This document shows positions 54,134 through 63,866 of a DNA stretch of 64,000 bases, one piece after another (position 1 is the stretch's first letter; every line of letters starts with the position of its first letter). Under the pieces are notes generated by a model. It ran no database searches. It had not been told where the DNA came from and saw only the letters and a program-made list of their open reading frames with translations. The translations under genes and the position numbers were made by a program. Source of the stretch: JBGANR01 sp044222225 (lineage in GTDB: Bacteria; Actinomycetota; Actinomycetes; Mycobacteriales; Mycobacteriaceae); contig JBGANR010000014.1 of assembly GCA_044222225.1 (NCBI GenBank), positions 62,001-126,000 of the forward strand, read 5' to 3'.

Positions 54134-54682
54134 TCAGGAGACGGTGACGCGCTCGATGACGACGTCGTCGACCGGCCGGTCGGCGCGACCCGTGCGCGTG
54201 GTCGCGATCGCGTCGACGACCTGCCGCGACGCCGGATCGACGACCTCGCCGAAGATCGTGTGCTTGCCGTTGAGGTGCGGCGTCGGCGTCACGGTGATGA
54301 AGAACTGCGAGCCGTTGGTGCCGCGGCCGGCGATCTTCCCGGCGTTCGCCATGCCCAGCAGGTAAGGCCGGTTGTAGCCGAGCTCGGGGTGCGGCTCGTC
54401 GTCGAACTGGTAGCCCGGGCCGCCGCGACCGGTGCCGGTCGGGTCGCCGCCCTGGATCATGAAGCCGTCGATGACGCGGTGGAAGACGCTGCCGTCATAG
54501 AACGGGCCGCTGGCATCGCCCTTCGCGTTCGGGGCGGAGTAGGCGCCGTCGCCGGTCGCGAGGCCGACGAAGTTGGCGACGGTCTTCGGTGCGTGGTTGC
54601 CGAAGAGGTCGATGACGATGTCACCGCGGTTGGTGTGCAGGGTTGCTTTCGCAGTGCTGATCGGAGAAGTCACGGGCTCCAT
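54134..54682 (-). CDS. ppiA: Cyclophilin-type peptidyl-prolyl isomerase
   Basis: A 182-residue cyclophilin. 'VFHRVIDGFMIQGGDPTGTG' holds the catalytic Arg, with 'NGSQFFITVTPTPHLNGKHT' and 'FGEVVD' completing the active site. No signal peptide: cytoplasmic, as Mycobacterium PpiA. Its neighbours match the mycobacterial ppiA region. Confidence 0.95.
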   Translation of the reverse strand: MEPVTSPISTAKATLHTNRGDIVIDLFGNHAPKTVANFVGLATGDGAYSAPNAKGDASGPFYDGSVFHRVIDGFMIQGGDPTGTGRGGPGYQFDDEPHPELGYNRPYLLGMANAGKIAGRGTNGSQFFITVTPTPHLNGKHTIFGEVVDPASRQVVDAIATTRTGRADRPVDDVVIERVTVS

Positions 54683-54750
54683 CGTGCCAGCCCCGAGATC
54701 GCTGCGGCGAAGACCTCGGATCCGGGTGACTGCTGTGGCACGCTGGAACG

Positions 54751-55533
54751 ATGAGTGCCGATACCGCCCAGACCGTGACGGACGCCCGCGCGCGGGCCCA
54801 GGAGGCTGCGCATGAGGCGCGCGAGGCAGTCAAACGCGCCAGAAGCGTGACCAAGGAGGCGGCCGCCGAGGCGCGCGTCGTCGCCCACAAGGCGCGCGAG
54901 ACCGCGCAGACGGCCGTCCACGCCGCCGAGGAACGTGCGCGAGGGGAGTGGTCCGTCGCCAAGACGGCTCGTGACGCCGCGCGCGCCCTCCGTGCAGAGG
55001 CGCGCAAGGCCGTCCGCGCCGAGAAGGCTGCGCAGCGCCGGGCCGCCGAGCTGCTCTCGCGGCCCGAGCTCGCCGGAACGTTGGGCTCCGTCCTGCCGAT
55101 CGGGTCCGCGAAGGACGACTCGCAGGGCGGACGCTGCCGCAGCCGGCGTGCGCTGCGCTTCGCCGCCGCGGGCGCGTTGCTGGCCGGCCTCGCCGCGGCC
55201 GGGTTCGCGGTCTTCCGCAAGATGCAGCCGGGGCACCCGCCCGTCGCCGCCGAGCCGCCGCGCGTCTCGGACGTCCCGAGCACGCGGAACCTCCACTCCG
55301 TCGCGGGTGAAGAGAAGGCCGTGGTCGAGGAGCCGGTGGTCGAGGAGGTCGTGGCCGACGAGCCGGCCGTCGTCGCCGCGCCGGACGAGGCGGCCGCGGA
55401 CGCCGCTGTCGTCGACGCCGCCGTGCTCGACGCCGCGATCAGCGAGGCCGAGGTGAGCGATCCCGTCGAGGGTGAGACCGCGCCGGCCGCGTCCGACGCG
55501 CCGGCCGCCGAGGATTCTGCCGAGAAGAACTGA
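54751..55533 (+). CDS. CwsA-like membrane protein with coiled coil
   Basis: A 260-residue protein: residues 1-110 are an Ala/Glu/Lys/Arg-rich long helix ('ARAQEAAHEAREAVKRARSV'), one membrane segment lies near 133-150 ('FAAAGALLAGLAAAGFAVF'), and the tail is acidic and repetitive ('EEPVVEEVVADEPAVVAAPD'). CwsA, a division protein that binds Wag31 and CrgA, is encoded beside ppiA in mycobacteria; position and topology agree, but this protein is longer and sequence similarity is weak. Divergent from ppiA. Confidence 0.65.
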   Translation: MSADTAQTVTDARARAQEAAHEAREAVKRARSVTKEAAAEARVVAHKARETAQTAVHAAEERARGEWSVAKTARDAARALRAEARKAVRAEKAAQRRAAELLSRPELAGTLGSVLPIGSAKDDSQGGRCRSRRALRFAAAGALLAGLAAAGFAVFRKMQPGHPPVAAEPPRVSDVPSTRNLHSVAGEEKAVVEEPVVEEVVADEPAVVAAPDEAAADAAVVDAAVLDAAISEAEVSDPVEGETAPAASDAPAAEDSAEKN

Positions 55534-55617
55534 CGGCCGAGCGGTGACGGTCCGCCGGACCGATCCGGTTGCGGTTCCTTCCGAACCGGCGACCTCCGGA
55601 TCGGTACCCTGTAACGC

Positions 55618-55875
55618 GTGACCGTCACCGCCGCGCCCCCCGCCCCTTACGAGACGACGAACCGGTTGGCCGTCGTCTCTCTCGCGCTCGCGGCGTTCGG
55701 CTTCCTCGGCGTCACGGCGATCGCGGCCATCGTGTGCGGGCACAAGGCGTTGACGCAGATCAACCACCGTCAGGGCACGGGGGCGCCGCTTGTCATCGGC
55801 GCGCTCGTGGTCGGCTACCTCTACGTCGTCGCGGCCGTCGTGGTGGCGCTCGGCTACTGGTACATCAGCAGCTGA
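55618..55875 (+). CDS. DUF4190 domain membrane protein
   Basis: An 85-residue protein with two membrane helices and the DUF4190 pattern ('LAVVSLALAAFGFLGVTAIA', 'VCGHKALTQINHRQGTGAPL'). Function unknown. Starts at GTG 55618. Confidence 0.85.
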   Translation: MTVTAAPPAPYETTNRLAVVSLALAAFGFLGVTAIAAIVCGHKALTQINHRQGTGAPLVIGALVVGYLYVVAAVVVALGYWYISS

Positions 55876-55882
55876 CGTCCGC

Positions 55883-56395
55883 TCAGTCGCCGCGGACGCT
55901 GACGCCGTGCGCCGCCAGCGCGGCGGCGACGTCCCGCGGATCGGTCCCGAGATCCCAGCGGCCGAGGACGTAGAACCGGTCGTCCGAGGTCTCGATCTCG
56001 AGGTGGCCGGTGGAGCGGCCGAGTCGTTTCAGCGTGGTGACCCGCACCTGTGTGAGGTCGCTGGGTCGGTAGACGTGCCGGCCGGCCAGCGTCCGGAGCG
56101 CGATCCGGACCCCGCCGTCGGGCTGCCGATCGGGCTCGCCGGCCGGCGCCGGGTCGACGAGCGCGAGCCGCGGCCTGGTGATCGCCGACGTCGCGCCCGT
56201 GACGAGGAGCAGCAGCCCGGCGAGCGCGAAGAACGCCGCGCCGACGAGGTCGGCGGCGAACACGGCCGCGACGGCGAACGCGCCGGCACCGACCAGCAGG
56301 GCGATGGTCGCGGCGGCCGGCGTCGTCCATGATCGCTGCTCGTCACGTTCGTCGTGCGTCACCGCGCCACCTCTCCGGAGTCCGTTCGTCGTCAC
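55883..56395 (-). CDS. PH domain membrane protein (Rv0010c-like)
   Basis: A 170-residue protein: two membrane helices near 25-70, then a bacterial PH-like domain ('GRHVYRPSDLTQVRVTTLKR', 'GHLEIETSDDRFYVLGRWDL'). Position between ppiA and crgA matches Rv0010c of M. tuberculosis. Role unknown. Convergent with DUF4190. Confidence 0.85.
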   Translation of the reverse strand: MTTNGLRRGGAVTHDERDEQRSWTTPAAATIALLVGAGAFAVAAVFAADLVGAAFFALAGLLLLVTGATSAITRPRLALVDPAPAGEPDRQPDGGVRIALRTLAGRHVYRPSDLTQVRVTTLKRLGRSTGHLEIETSDDRFYVLGRWDLGTDPRDVAAALAAHGVSVRGD

Positions 56396-56506
56396 CCGAC
56401 CCGTGTGCTGTGAGCCGGGTTATCCACAGGAGTTATCCACAGGTGTGGATGAATTACACACATGTCATTCGCCGGCCGCGGCGAGCGATCCCGTGTGCCG
56501 GGGCGG

Positions 56507-56800
56507 CTACTTCCAGCCCATCGTCATGAGCAGTCCGGCGATCATGAAGGCGAAGCCGATGGCGAAGTTCCACGCCTGCAGCGCGTACATCCAGTGCATC
56601 CAGCCGCCCTCCGCGGCGACGCCGACGGGCTCCGACGCGATGAGGTAGTAGACGACCAGCCACACGAGACCGAACAGCATGAGGGCGAGCATGACGCCGC
56701 CGTACCAGCCGCTCGATCGCCCGCCGCGGACCTTGACCGGTGTCCGGCTGGCGGGGTTGATCGTGTAATCGGTCTTCTTGCGGACTTTCTGCTTCGGCAT
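56507..56800 (-). CDS. crgA: Cell division protein CrgA
   Basis: A 97-residue protein starting 'MPKQKVRKKTDYTINPASRT' with two membrane helices ('GVMLALMLFGLVWLVVYYLI', 'WNFAIGFAFMIAGLLMTMGW'). CrgA recruits PBPs and septal proteins to FtsZ rings in actinobacteria. ATG at 56800 fits family length exactly. Confidence 0.95.
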   Translation of the reverse strand: MPKQKVRKKTDYTINPASRTPVKVRGGRSSGWYGGVMLALMLFGLVWLVVYYLIASEPVGVAAEGGWMHWMYALQAWNFAIGFAFMIAGLLMTMGWK

Positions 56801-57032
56801 GATTTCCTCTCCGGTCCTCCCCGGAAACACCGGCGGAGCGGTCGCTACGTGCTGACGCGGGCACGACGCAGCGCGCCGCCCCGTATTTGTCCAGGTTAGC
56901 GCACCGGCCGGGGCCGATCGGCCCGCCGACGTCCGGAAGAGGCTCCGGGCGGGGTCGCGTGTGTCGGTCCGACGACCGACGAGGGCGGCGGCGCGTCGAA
57001 AACCGATGGCCGGCCCCGATAGCATTGCCGAC

Positions 57033-57674
57033 ATGCGGATTCTCGTCGTCGACAATTACGACAGCTTCGTCTACAACCTCGTCCAGTACATGGGCCAGCT
57101 CGGTGTCGCGGCGGACGTCTGGCGTAACGACGACCCGCGGCTCGCGGACGCCGACGCCGTGGTCGCCGGCCATGACGGGATCCTGCTCAGCCCGGGCCCC
57201 GGCACGCCGGAGCGGGCGGGCGCGTCGATCGCGCTCGTCGAGGCCGCGGCACGCAACCGGACGCCGCTGCTCGGCGTCTGCCTCGGGCACCAGGCGATCG
57301 GCGTCGCGTTCGGCGGCACCGTCGACCGCGCCCCGGAGCTGCTGCACGGCAAGACGTCGCTGGTCCATCACACCGGGGGCGGCGTGCTCGCCGGGCTGCC
57401 GGACCCGTTCACCGCCACCCGCTACCACTCGCTGACGGTGCTCCCGGAGACGATGCCGGACGAGCTCGTGGCCACCGGCGCCACCGACAGCGGCATCATC
57501 ATGGCCCTGCGGCACCGCGAGCTGCCGATCCACGGCGTCCAGTTCCATCCCGAGAGCGTTCTCACCGAAGGCGGCCACCGCATCCTCGCCAACTGGCTCG
57601 CCGTCGCAGGCCTGACCTTCGACGAACGCCGCGTCGCCGTCCTCGAAAGCGAGATGGCCGCGGCCCTCGCCTGA
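57033..57674 (+). CDS. trpG: Anthranilate/aminodeoxychorismate synthase glutaminase component
   Basis: A 213-residue class I glutamine amidotransferase. Cys83 in 'LLGVCLGHQAIG' and the His-Glu of 'GVQFHPESVLTEGG' form the triad; 'LLSPGPGTPE' is the oxyanion loop. It feeds ammonia to TrpE or PabB. The ATG at 57033 ('MRILVVDNYDSFVYNLVQYM') is standard. Located as in mycobacteria, convergent with pknB. Confidence 0.93.
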   Translation: MRILVVDNYDSFVYNLVQYMGQLGVAADVWRNDDPRLADADAVVAGHDGILLSPGPGTPERAGASIALVEAAARNRTPLLGVCLGHQAIGVAFGGTVDRAPELLHGKTSLVHHTGGGVLAGLPDPFTATRYHSLTVLPETMPDELVATGATDSGIIMALRHRELPIHGVQFHPESVLTEGGHRILANWLAVAGLTFDERRVAVLESEMAAALA

Positions 57675-57719
57675 CTGGAACGTCCGCGGGCGGAGGGTGG
57701 GTGACCACTCCCCGCGACG

Positions 57720-59561
57720 CTAGATCAGGCTCCGCCCGATCGTCAGCGTCACCGTGGTGTCCTTGCCGATGACCCCACCCGGCGCCGGCTGCTGCTCGAG
57801 CACCTTGCCGATGTTGTCGCCGAGGACCCGGCGCTCCAGCTTCTCCAGGGTGCCGGACCAGCCGGCGTCACGCAGTGCCCGCTCGGCGGCGCCCTCGGTC
57901 ATTCCCGAGAGCCGCGGCATCCGCACCTGGTTGCCCCGCGAGACCGACAGCGTGACGGTGCTGCCCTTCTTGACGTTCTCCCCCTCCGGCGGCCGCGCGT
58001 TGACGACCATCCCGGCGGGCTGGTCGGAGTCGACCTCGATGACGTCGGCCTTGAGGCCGAGCTGCTCGAGCGACTCGCGGGCGGCCGAGAGGGTGCGTCC
58101 GACCACCTTCGGCACGGGCACGATCGTCGGCCCGGTACCGACGACCAGCTTGATCTGGCCGAGCGTCGTGGCCAGCGTGCCCTCGCTGGGGTCGGTGCCC
58201 ACCACCTTGTCCTTGAGCTCGTCCGTCGACTCAGCCTTGTTCGGGGTGGCGTCGACGGTGAAGCCCGCCTTCCGCAGGATGGCGGTGGCCTCGGCCGGCG
58301 TCTTGCCCTTGACCGCCGGCACGCGGACGCGATTGGGCCCCACCGAGACGGCGACGCGCACCGTCGATCCGACGTCCGCCTTGGTGCCGCCGGGCGGGTT
58401 CGTGCGGATCACCTGGCCGACGGGCACGGCGTTGTCGGCCTGCTCCTCGGTGACGGGCTCGAAGCCGGCCTGGCGCAGCTGCGTGACGGCCTCGTCGGAC
58501 TTCGCGCCGTCGACGAGCGGCACCGTCGCCTGCTGGACGTCCTGGCTGCCTCCCGACGACGACCAGATGACAAACGCCGTGGTGACGAGCACGAGCACGA
58601 CGACGGTCGCCACGGCGCCGATGATGAGCGGCCGCCGGCGCCGGGCGGGCGGGGTGATGGTCGCCGTCACGGGCGCCTCGTCGGCACCGAACACGCTCGC
58701 GACGTGCGGTGACACGGGACGGCCGCCGGCCAGGACGCGTTCGAGGTCGACGCGCATCTCGGCGGCCGACTGATAGCGGTTGTCCGGGTTCTTCGCCATC
58801 GCCTTGAGGATGACGGCGTCGAGCTCGGGGGAGATGTCGGAGCAGAGCGTCGACGGCGTCGGCGGCTCCTCGCGGACGTGCTGATAGGCCACGGACACCG
58901 GTGATTCGCCGGTGAACGGCGGTTGGCCGGTGACGAGTTCGAAGAGCACGCACCCGAGCGAGTAGACGTCGCTGCGCTGGTCGACGGTTTCGCCGCGCGC
59001 CTGCTCGGGCGAGAGGTACTGCGCGGTGCCCATGACGGCGGCGGTCTGCGTCATCGTCGCGTTGTCGTTCATCGCCCGTGCGATGCCGAAGTCCATCACC
59101 TTCACCGCGCCGGCGGTGTCGATCATGATGTTGGCGGGCTTGACGTCGCGGTGCACGATGCCGGCGGCATGGCTGTAGTCGAGCGCCGCGCAGACGTCGG
59201 CGACCCAGGTCATCGCCTGTCGCGGCGAGACGCGGCCGTCGTGGTGGACGACGTCGCGCAGCGTCTCGCCGTCGACGAACTCCATGACGATGTACGGCAC
59301 CGGGCCGTCGTCGGTGGCCTGCTCACCGGAGTCGTAGACCGAGACGATCGTCGAGTGGTTGAGCGCCGCGGCGTTCTGCGACTCCCGCCGGAAGCGCAGG
59401 TAGAAGTTGGGATCGCGGGCGAGGTCCGAGCGCATCACCTTGATGGCGACGTCGCGGTGCAGCCGCAGATCCCGCGCGAGGAAGACCTCCGACATGCCGC
59501 CGAAGCCGAGCGTCTCGCCCAGCTCGTAGCGGTCGGCGAGAAGCGGGGGCGGGGGGCTCAC
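57720..59561 (-). CDS. pknB: Serine/threonine kinase PknB with four PASTA domains
   Basis: A 613-residue transmembrane kinase. Kinase domain 1-275: 'GFGGMSEVFLARD', 'VAIKVMRSDLARD', 'HRDVKPANIMID', DFG and 'GTAQYLSPEQARGE'. One helix near 315-337 ('LIIGAVATVVVLVLVTTAFV'), then four PASTA repeats that sense muropeptides outside the cell. GTG start at 59561 overlaps the pknA stop. Confidence 0.95.
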   Translation of the reverse strand: MSPPPPLLADRYELGETLGFGGMSEVFLARDLRLHRDVAIKVMRSDLARDPNFYLRFRRESQNAAALNHSTIVSVYDSGEQATDDGPVPYIVMEFVDGETLRDVVHHDGRVSPRQAMTWVADVCAALDYSHAAGIVHRDVKPANIMIDTAGAVKVMDFGIARAMNDNATMTQTAAVMGTAQYLSPEQARGETVDQRSDVYSLGCVLFELVTGQPPFTGESPVSVAYQHVREEPPTPSTLCSDISPELDAVILKAMAKNPDNRYQSAAEMRVDLERVLAGGRPVSPHVASVFGADEAPVTATITPPARRRRPLIIGAVATVVVLVLVTTAFVIWSSSGGSQDVQQATVPLVDGAKSDEAVTQLRQAGFEPVTEEQADNAVPVGQVIRTNPPGGTKADVGSTVRVAVSVGPNRVRVPAVKGKTPAEATAILRKAGFTVDATPNKAESTDELKDKVVGTDPSEGTLATTLGQIKLVVGTGPTIVPVPKVVGRTLSAARESLEQLGLKADVIEVDSDQPAGMVVNARPPEGENVKKGSTVTLSVSRGNQVRMPRLSGMTEGAAERALRDAGWSGTLEKLERRVLGDNIGKVLEQQPAPGGVIGKDTTVTLTIGRSLI

Positions 59562-60985
59562 CGATCGTCCTGCGGCTTGTCGTTCGTCGTCGTCGGTTGC
59601 GGTGACTCGTCCTGCATCGGGTTCTGCGGCGACGGCCCGGGGTTCGACGGCGACGGACCCGGGTTGGTCGTGGTGGGGCCGTTGGACGTGGGACGCGGAC
59701 GCGTCGACGTCGGCGGCTCGGTGGTGCTGTCCGGGGTCGTCGTCTCGGACGTCGGCGTGCGGCTGGTGGAGCTGGGCGTCGTCTCGTCGGTGGTCGTCGT
59801 GGTGATCGACGACCTGCTGGTCGAGGACGTGGTCGTCGACGGCGACGGGGTGTCGCTCGTCCGGTCGTTGAGCAGGACGACGCCGAGCGCGATGAGCGTG
59901 GCGAGCAGCAGCAGGCCCGCGACGCCGGCCATCACCTTCTGGCCCGCGCTCCAGCCGGAGTCCGAGCTCGCGGGGCGCGGCGTCGGCCGGGGCGCGACGG
60001 GCTGCGGCGCAATGATGGGGTTCGGACGCGACGGCGGCGGCATCGGGCCGGTCGCGTCCAGCGCGGCCGTCGACGCGCCGAGCAGAGCCGTCCGAGGCGG
60101 GGCGACGGGAGCGGTACCGCCGCCTGACGAACGGGGCAACGGTGGACGATGGCCGCTGCGGATGGCGGCGACGGCGTCGGCGAACTCGCCGCCGTCGCGG
60201 TAGCGCTGCCGAGGATCCTTGACCATCGCGAACGCGATGAGGTCGCGGACGTTCGGCGGCACCTCCTGCGGCAGCGGCGGCGGCACCTCGCGGATGTGCT
60301 TCATCGCGACGGTGATCGCCCCGTCGCCGCCGAAGGGACGCTGGCCGGCGATGCACTCGTAGCCGACGACGCCGAGCGCGTAGACGTCGCTGGCGGCGGT
60401 CGCGTCCTCACCGATGGCCTGCTCGGGAGAGATGTACTGCGCCGTGCCCATGACCATGCCGGTGCGGGTGACGGGCGCCGCGTCGACGGCCTTGGCGATG
60501 CCGAAGTCGGTGATCTTCACCTGGCCCGTCGGCGTGATCATGATGTTGCCCGGCTTGACGTCCCGGTGCACGAGGCCGGCCTGGTGGGCGACCATGAGCG
60601 CGCGCCCGGTCTGCTCCAGCATGTCGACGGTGTTCTTGAGCGACAGCCGGCCGACCCGATTGAGCACGGCGTTGAGCGGCTCGCCGTGCACCATCTCCAT
60701 GACGAGATAGGCCAGCGGGGCGCCGCCCTGCTCGTCGGGGGTCTCGCCGTAGTCGTAGACGCTGGCGATGCCCGGGTGGTTGAGCCCGGCCGTCGTCCGG
60801 GCCTCGTTGCGGAAGCGCTCGAGGAACTCGGGATCGGTGGAGAACTCGGCCTTGAGCACCTTGAGCGCCACGTGCCGGTCGAGGCGGACGTCGAGCGCCT
60901 CCCAGACCTGACCCATGCCGCCCGTCGCGATATGGCGCAGCAGGCGGTAGCGATCGGCGATGATGGTGCCGTTCTGCAGCGTCAT
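59558..60985 (-). CDS. pknA: Serine/threonine kinase PknA
   Basis: A 475-residue kinase. 'ATGGMGQVWEALDVRLDRHV', 'HRDVKPGNIMI' and 'DFGIAKAVD' define the kinase. A membrane helix near 355-377 ('VMAGVAGLLLLATLIALGVV') is followed by a Thr/Ser/Pro-rich external tail of about 95 residues, longer than in Mycobacterium. It regulates shape and division with PknB. Two bases after the pbpA stop. Confidence 0.95.
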   Translation of the reverse strand: MTLQNGTIIADRYRLLRHIATGGMGQVWEALDVRLDRHVALKVLKAEFSTDPEFLERFRNEARTTAGLNHPGIASVYDYGETPDEQGGAPLAYLVMEMVHGEPLNAVLNRVGRLSLKNTVDMLEQTGRALMVAHQAGLVHRDVKPGNIMITPTGQVKITDFGIAKAVDAAPVTRTGMVMGTAQYISPEQAIGEDATAASDVYALGVVGYECIAGQRPFGGDGAITVAMKHIREVPPPLPQEVPPNVRDLIAFAMVKDPRQRYRDGGEFADAVAAIRSGHRPPLPRSSGGGTAPVAPPRTALLGASTAALDATGPMPPPSRPNPIIAPQPVAPRPTPRPASSDSGWSAGQKVMAGVAGLLLLATLIALGVVLLNDRTSDTPSPSTTTSSTSRSSITTTTTDETTPSSTSRTPTSETTTPDSTTEPPTSTRPRPTSNGPTTTNPGPSPSNPGPSPQNPMQDESPQPTTTNDKPQDDR

Positions 60986-60987
60986 GG

Positions 60988-62484
60988 CTACCCCCCCTGT
61001 CCTGCGGCGGCCTCGATGACCGCCCGTGCGACCGGCGCGGCGGCTGTGCCGCCGGTCGAGGCCGTACCCCGCGCGCTGTTCTCGATGATCACAGCGACCG
61101 CGATGTCCTGCCCGTTCCCATCCCCGAACGCCATGTACCACGCATATGGCGTCTCGTCCGTGCTCCGGCCGTCCGAGTGCTCGGCGGTGCCGGTCTTCGA
61201 GGCGATCGGCACGCGTCCCTGCGTGGACATGGCGCGCTCTGATTTTCGCATGAGTTCCGTGATGGATCGTGCGTCCTCGGTCTTGATCGACTGGCCGAGG
61301 GCGCGCGGCGCCGTCGTCGACACCGTCGCGAGGTCGGCGTCCTGGCGCTTGTCCACGAGGTACGGCTGCATCCGCTTGCCGCCGTTGGCGATGGTCGCGG
61401 CGATCCAGGCGTTCTGCAGCGTGGTGAACCGGACGTCCCGCTGCCCGATGACGGACTGGGCGAGCTGCGCCTTGTCCGAGAGCGGGCCGACCGTGGAACC
61501 GGCGACGCGCAGCGGCATCGTCAGGTCGCCGTCGTCGACGCCGAACTGCTTGGCGATGTTCTTGATCGCGGCCGAGCCGTCGCGCAGCCGCGTCGAGAGC
61601 TCGACGAAGGCGGTGTTGCAGGAGTACTCGAACGCCTGCTCGAGCGTCACCTGGCCGCCGGAACCGCCGGGGCAGGTCTGCCGGGAGTAGTTGGTCAGCG
61701 CCGTGGCCGTGCCGGGGATCGTGATGGACGGCGCGGACGTCAGCCGGGTGTCCGGCCCGATGCCCTGCTCGAAGGCGGCGAGCGTCGTGAGCACCTTGAA
61801 CGTCGACCCGGGCGGGAACGTCTCGACGGTGCCGCGGTTGTTGCGCGGATCCGGCGTCGAGGTGCCCAGCTTGTTGGCGGCCTGCGTCTCGGCCGCCGTG
61901 TCGTGGCTGGTCAGCGGGTTGGGGTCGTAGCTCGGCGTCGACGCCAGCGCGAGGATCTTGCCGGTGGACGGCTGGATGGCGACGAGCGAGCCGCGGCACG
62001 GGCCGTCGCAGTTCTGCTCCATCAGCGACCGGTAGGCGGTGCGCTGCAGTTTCGGGTCGATGGTCGTCACGATGTTGCCGCCGCGCGGATCGCGATCGGA
62101 GAACGAGTCGAGGAAGCGCTGCCCGGCCAGATCGTCGTCGTCGCCGCGCAGGAACGCGTCCTCGGCGGACTCGATGCCGCGGTTGCCGAAGCTGTACGAG
62201 AAATAGCCCGTGACCGGGGCGAACGCGGCCGGATCGGTCGGGTAGACGCGCTGGTAGCGCAGCGGATCGTTCTTGTCCGTGGTCCGCCGCGACAGCGCGA
62301 TGGCGACGTCGCCGGCGAAGATCTGGCCGCGCTGGCTCTTGTACGAGTCGAACTTGGTGCGCTGATTATCCGGGTTGGCGCGCAGCGTGGCGGCGTTGAA
62401 GAACTGCATCCACGTCGCCCCGGCGATGCCGAGGGCGATGACGAGGATCGCGGCAAGCGCGACGCGGCGGATGGGGGCGTTCAT
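60988..62484 (-). CDS. pbpA: Penicillin-binding protein PbpA (class B)
   Basis: A 498-residue D,D-transpeptidase. N-terminal anchor at about 5-25, then the dimerisation domain; active site Ser227 in 'GSTFK', 'SCN' motif in 'FEYSCNTAF' and 'SKTGTAEH' near 430. It crosslinks peptidoglycan with RodA. Coupled to rodA by an ATGA overlap. Confidence 0.95.
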   Translation of the reverse strand: MNAPIRRVALAAILVIALGIAGATWMQFFNAATLRANPDNQRTKFDSYKSQRGQIFAGDVAIALSRRTTDKNDPLRYQRVYPTDPAAFAPVTGYFSYSFGNRGIESAEDAFLRGDDDDLAGQRFLDSFSDRDPRGGNIVTTIDPKLQRTAYRSLMEQNCDGPCRGSLVAIQPSTGKILALASTPSYDPNPLTSHDTAAETQAANKLGTSTPDPRNNRGTVETFPPGSTFKVLTTLAAFEQGIGPDTRLTSAPSITIPGTATALTNYSRQTCPGGSGGQVTLEQAFEYSCNTAFVELSTRLRDGSAAIKNIAKQFGVDDGDLTMPLRVAGSTVGPLSDKAQLAQSVIGQRDVRFTTLQNAWIAATIANGGKRMQPYLVDKRQDADLATVSTTAPRALGQSIKTEDARSITELMRKSERAMSTQGRVPIASKTGTAEHSDGRSTDETPYAWYMAFGDGNGQDIAVAVIIENSARGTASTGGTAAAPVARAVIEAAAGQGG

Positions 62485-63866
62485 GCGCGTTTCACCATCC
62501 TCGTGGCGGCGTCGGCCACCGGTGTCGGCTTGGGCGGGGCTTTGGGCAGGGGCCGGCGGCCGGTGTCGGAGATCCTGATGAGCAGGGCCAGCAGGATGTA
62601 GTTCGACAACAGCGACGAGCCGCCGTAGGACATGAACGGCGTGGTGAGACCCGTCAGCGGGATGAGCTTGGTGACGCCGCCCGCGACGACGAAGACCTGG
62701 AAGGCCATGGTGAACGACAGCCCGGCCGCGAGCAGCTTGCCGAAGCTGTCCCGCACCGACAGCGCCGCCATCATGCCGCGCGTGACGACGATGATGAACA
62801 GGCACAGCACCGCGGCGAGGCCGAACAGGCCGATCTCCTCGCCGATCGTCGTCATGATGAAGTCGGTGCCCGCGAACGGCACGAGGTTCGGCCGTCCCTT
62901 GCCCATCCCGGTGCCGGTGAGACCGCCGGCGCCGAGCCCGAACAGCCCCTGCGCCAGCTGGTAGCCGGAGCCCTGGAAGTCGGCGAACGGGTCGAGGAAG
63001 ATCTGCACGCGCACCCGGAAATGCGAGAACAGCTGATAGGCGACCGTCGCGCCGATGGCGAACAGACTGAGCCCGAGGATCAGCCAGCTCACCCGCTCGG
63101 TGGCGATGTAGAGCATGGCCAGCATCGTCGTGAAGATGAGCAGCGACTCGCCGAGCGAGTTCTCCAGCGCCAGGACGCCGATGGCGCCGCCCCACGCGAC
63201 GAGCAACGGCCCGAGGTCGCGGGGACGGGGCAGGTCCATGCCGAGGAAGTGCTTGCCGGCAGAGGAGAACAACTCACGCCGCGAGACGAGCAGCGACGCC
63301 GTGAAGACGATGATGAAGATCTTGGCGAACTCGCCCGGCTGGATGTTGAAGAACGGCGTGCGGATCCAGATCTTCGCGCCGTTGATCTCCGACAGCGACG
63401 CCGGCAGGAGCGCCGGGATGGCGAGGAAGACGACACCGCCGAAGCCCAGCGTGTAGCCGTACTTCGACAGCAGCCGGTGATCGCGCAGCACGAACAGCAC
63501 GAACGTGAAGCCGATGACGGCCAGCGCCATCCACATCACCTGTTTGCCGGCGTCGTCGGTCTCCTCGATGATGTCGATCCGGTAGATGAACGCCAGGCCG
63601 AGGCCGTTGAGCAGGGCGACCGTCGGCAGCATGATCGGATCGGCGAACGGCGCGAGCCAGCGGAGCACGCCGTGCGCGACCAGCAGGACGGCCGTGTAGC
63701 CGCCGAGGTACGTCGCCGGCGACGAGTGCGGGAACTGCGACAGCGTGCGGTCGATGATGAAGAACGCCGCGGCCGTGATGCCGACGGCGAACGCCAGCAA
63801 CACCAGCTCGAGGTTGCGTCCTCGCTGCCGCGGCGCCGGTGCCGCTAGCTCGTCGGCGGCAGACAA
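62481..63866 (-). CDS. rodA: SEDS glycosyltransferase RodA/FtsW
   Basis: A 461-residue SEDS protein with about ten helices; 'INGAKIWIRTPFFNIQPGEF' and 'TDFIMTTIGEEIGLFGLAAV' are the family motifs. It polymerises lipid II. The start is probably the TTG at 63866, inside the end of pstP, a 22-base overlap. Confidence 0.93.
   Translation of the reverse strand: MSAADELAAPAPRQRGRNLELVLLAFAVGITAAAFFIIDRTLSQFPHSSPATYLGGYTAVLLVAHGVLRWLAPFADPIMLPTVALLNGLGLAFIYRIDIIEETDDAGKQVMWMALAVIGFTFVLFVLRDHRLLSKYGYTLGFGGVVFLAIPALLPASLSEINGAKIWIRTPFFNIQPGEFAKIFIIVFTASLLVSRRELFSSAGKHFLGMDLPRPRDLGPLLVAWGGAIGVLALENSLGESLLIFTTMLAMLYIATERVSWLILGLSLFAIGATVAYQLFSHFRVRVQIFLDPFADFQGSGYQLAQGLFGLGAGGLTGTGMGKGRPNLVPFAGTDFIMTTIGEEIGLFGLAAVLCLFIIVVTRGMMAALSVRDSFGKLLAAGLSFTMAFQVFVVAGGVTKLIPLTGLTTPFMSYGGSSLLSNYILLALLIRISDTGRRPLPKAPPKPTPVADAATRMVKRA

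Noticed and set aside
57754..63848. Long plus-strand frames opposite pknB, pknA, pbpA and rodA
   Set aside because: Antisense shadows typical of GC-rich DNA; the minus-strand genes have full domain support.
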